This document shows positions 62,359-64,000 of a DNA stretch of 64,000 nt, one piece after another. The notes beneath the pieces were generated by a model. That model was given only the letters and a program-made list of their open reading frames with translations. It searched no databases and was not told the origin of the DNA. The stretch spans positions 434,001-498,000 of the forward strand of contig NZ_FRDA01000002.1 of NCBI RefSeq assembly GCF_900143095.1. Direction: 5' to 3'. The DNA comes from Pseudomonas asturiensis. Lineage in GTDB: Bacteria > Pseudomonadota > Gammaproteobacteria > Pseudomonadales > Pseudomonadaceae. The translations under genes and the position numbers were made by a program. Every line of letters starts with the position of its first letter. Position 1 is the stretch's first letter.

Positions 62359-64000
62359 GTGCCTTCACCCCGAGTGACGCGCAGCACTTCTTCAAGCGAC
62401 GTGACGCCCGCCACTGCCTGACGCAACCCTTCTTCATGCAGGGTTCGCAAGCCACCGCGACGGGCCGCCTCTTCCAGCGTGGACGCATCGGCGTGACGCA
62501 TGAGCAGGCTGCGCAGTTCTTCATTCATGACCAGCAATTCGGTGATCGCACTGCGCCCGCGATAACCTGCGCCCGGCGCATCGGCACGCGGCCGATAGAG
62601 GCGGATCGGGCGCTCATCCGTGAACCGATCAAGGCCGTGCTCGGCAATCAACTCAGGTGGCGCATCGAAGGCCTCGCGGGTCTCGGGGTCCAGACGGCGT
62701 ACCAGACGCTGAGCCAGAATGCCGTTGACGGTCGAGGCAATCAGGTAGCTTTCCACGCCCATATCCAGCAGACGGGTAATACTCGCGGCGGCACTGTTGG
62801 TGTGGAGCGTGGACAGCACCAGGTGACCGGTCAGCGAGGATTGAATCGCAATGCGGCAGGTTTCAAGGTCGCGCATCTCGCCGATCATGATCACGTCCGG
62901 GTCCTGTCGCACGATGGAGCGCAAGGCACCTGCGAAATCCAGCCCGATGGAAGGCTTGACCTGGATCTGGTTGATGCCTTCGAGCTGATACTCCACCGGG
63001 TCTTCAACAGTGATGATCTTGCGTTCGGCGGTATTGAGCCGAGACAGTGCGGTGTAAAGCGTGGTGGTCTTACCTGAACCGGTAGGGCCGGTGACCAGCA
63101 GAATGCCGTGCGGCCGTTCGAGCACGTCGAGAAAATCATCCAGACGTTCGCCGTCGAACCCAAGGCTTGGAAAGTCGAAGTCGATGGTCTGACGGTCCAG
63201 CAGCCGCATCACCACCGACTCGCCGAAACTGGTCGGCACGGTCGAAACCCGCAGGTCCAGTTCCTTGCCCTGGATGCGCAGCATGATCCGCCCATCCTGT
63301 GGCAAGCGGCGCTCGGCGATGTCCAGCCGGGCCATGATCTTCACGCGGGAAATCACCGCCGCCGAAGAACTGGACGGCGGTGCTTCGGCCTCGTGCAGCA
63401 CGCCGTCGATGCGGTAACGAACCTTGAGCTGGCTTTCGAACGGCTCGATATGAATGTCGGATGCGCGCTGCTCGACGGCGCGCTGCAGAATCAGGTTGAC
63501 CAGACGAATCACCGGGGCCTCGGACGCCAGGTCCTTGAGGTGCTCGATGTCTTCAAGCGAGCCGCCTTCGTCGTCAAGGTTTTCGATCAGCGTGCCCATG
63601 GCCGAACGACCCTGCCCATAATAGCGCTCGATCAGCGTCTCCACTTCGTTGCGAGGGCCGATCGCCACCTGCACGGGTACTTCGCAGGCGTAGGCGATGG
63701 CCTGAAACGGGTACAGCACAGAAGGGTTGGCGCTCAGCACCTGCACGCCCTCCTCACTCCAGTTGACCGGCACCACCTGATAGTGACGCATGAAGCGTTC
63801 AGTCAGGGGTGGCAGCGGATCCAGAAGCGGCGGCAACGCGTCGGCCATTAATAAAGGAGCTTGCAGCAGCGCGGCCCAGGCCCGCGCCAACTCGAATTCG
63901 GAAACCAGTCCCAGACGCGTCAGCAGACCCAACAGCTCAGTGCCTTCGGACTCTTGCTGCAAGCGTTGCGCACGCTCCAGATCCTGCAGCTTGAGACCCG
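62355..64000 (-). CDS. gspE: Type II secretion ATPase GspE (5' end beyond window)
   Basis: The frame is open to the right edge (at least 547 residues), so the gene is partial, probably lacking only a short N-terminus. It powers pseudopilus assembly. Walker A is GPTGSGKTTT, Walker B is VIMIGEMRDLET, and the Asp and His boxes are present. The C-terminal domain that in most GspE proteins carries two CxxC pairs has none: the usual GCPxC position reads PRADAPGAGYRGR. It is the first visible gene of the operon. Confidence 0.93.
   Translation of the reverse strand, partial: GLKLQDLERAQRLQQESEGTELLGLLTRLGLVSEFELARAWAALLQAPLLMADALPPLLDPLPPLTERFMRHYQVVPVNWSEEGVQVLSANPSVLYPFQAIAYACEVPVQVAIGPRNEVETLIERYYGQGRSAMGTLIENLDDEGGSLEDIEHLKDLASEAPVIRLVNLILQRAVEQRASDIHIEPFESQLKVRYRIDGVLHEAEAPPSSSSAAVISRVKIMARLDIAERRLPQDGRIMLRIQGKELDLRVSTVPTSFGESVVMRLLDRQTIDFDFPSLGFDGERLDDFLDVLERPHGILLVTGPTGSGKTTTLYTALSRLNTAERKIITVEDPVEYQLEGINQIQVKPSIGLDFAGALRSIVRQDPDVIMIGEMRDLETCRIAIQSSLTGHLVLSTLHTNSAAASITRLLDMGVESYLIASTVNGILAQRLVRRLDPETREAFDAPPELIAEHGLDRFTDERPIRLYRPRADAPGAGYRGRSAITELLVMNEELRSLLMRHADASTLEEAARRGGLRTLHEEGLRQAVAGVTSLEEVLRVTRGEGT

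Noticed and set aside
1..64000. CRISPR arrays, tRNA or rRNA genes, prophage or transposase genes
   Set aside because: None was seen on reading the window; the only repeats are REP-type and short inverted repeats.

Overview
The window reads as chromosomal DNA from a fluorescent pseudomonad, most likely of the Pseudomonas syringae group. The clues are high GC with dense coding, short REP-type inverted repeats between genes, an rhlA gene without a neighbouring rhlB, and a two-adaptor TriABC-type pump. I see no prophage, insertion sequence, CRISPR array, tRNA or rRNA. The order looks like a stable backbone with a few accessory islets.

Bases 1-10,000 hold a carbon-phosphorus lyase operon on the minus strand in the order phnC-D-E-F-G-H-I-J-K-L-M-N, most genes from phnG on overlapping by 1 to 8 bases. 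A Pho-box-like repeat precedes phnC. Two near-identical palindromes of the HutC/GntR operator type lie inside the start of phnC and of phnF. Bases 10,200-15,550 hold an amino-acid-type dCache chemoreceptor, an HDOD protein, and a secreted alpha/beta hydrolase divergent from a LysR regulator. Bases 15,550-19,310 are a phosphate ABC transporter operon (pstSCAB) without phoU.

Bases 19,800-26,900 are mixed: two tiny secreted disordered proteins, a FAN1-type VRR-NUC nuclease, a nucleoside 2-deoxyribosyltransferase-like protein, a 71-residue acidic protein, a LysR regulator divergent from an AbrB-family membrane protein, and an AGE-family sugar epimerase/isomerase. Bases 27,000-38,400 centre on sugar-acid catabolism: a four-helix-bundle chemoreceptor, glycerate kinase, CdaR, a lipoprotein esterase, a FadR-type GntR regulator, a hexarate MFS permease, glucarate dehydratase, a DUF1345 protein and a D-2-hydroxyacid dehydrogenase. 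TTGTC-type operator half-sites occur before the GntR gene, between it and the permease gene, and as two palindromes before the chemoreceptor gene. This suggests one regulon joining sensing, uptake and breakdown.

Bases 38,400-53,950 carry a TonB-dependent siderophore receptor, a formate/nitrite-type channel, an OmpR-type two-component system, rhlA (HAA biosurfactant synthesis) followed closely by a TriABC-like RND pump, an MFS exporter, an unrecognised three-helix membrane protein and a periplasmic esterase. Bases 54,000-64,000 are a type II secretion operon (gspE to gspD, minus strand). Its secretin has a lipobox, as in the Hxc system, and its ATPase lacks the usual four-cysteine motif; gspE runs off the right edge. 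Three phosphate-linked systems (phn, pst and possibly the Hxc-like secretion system) fall within 64 kb.
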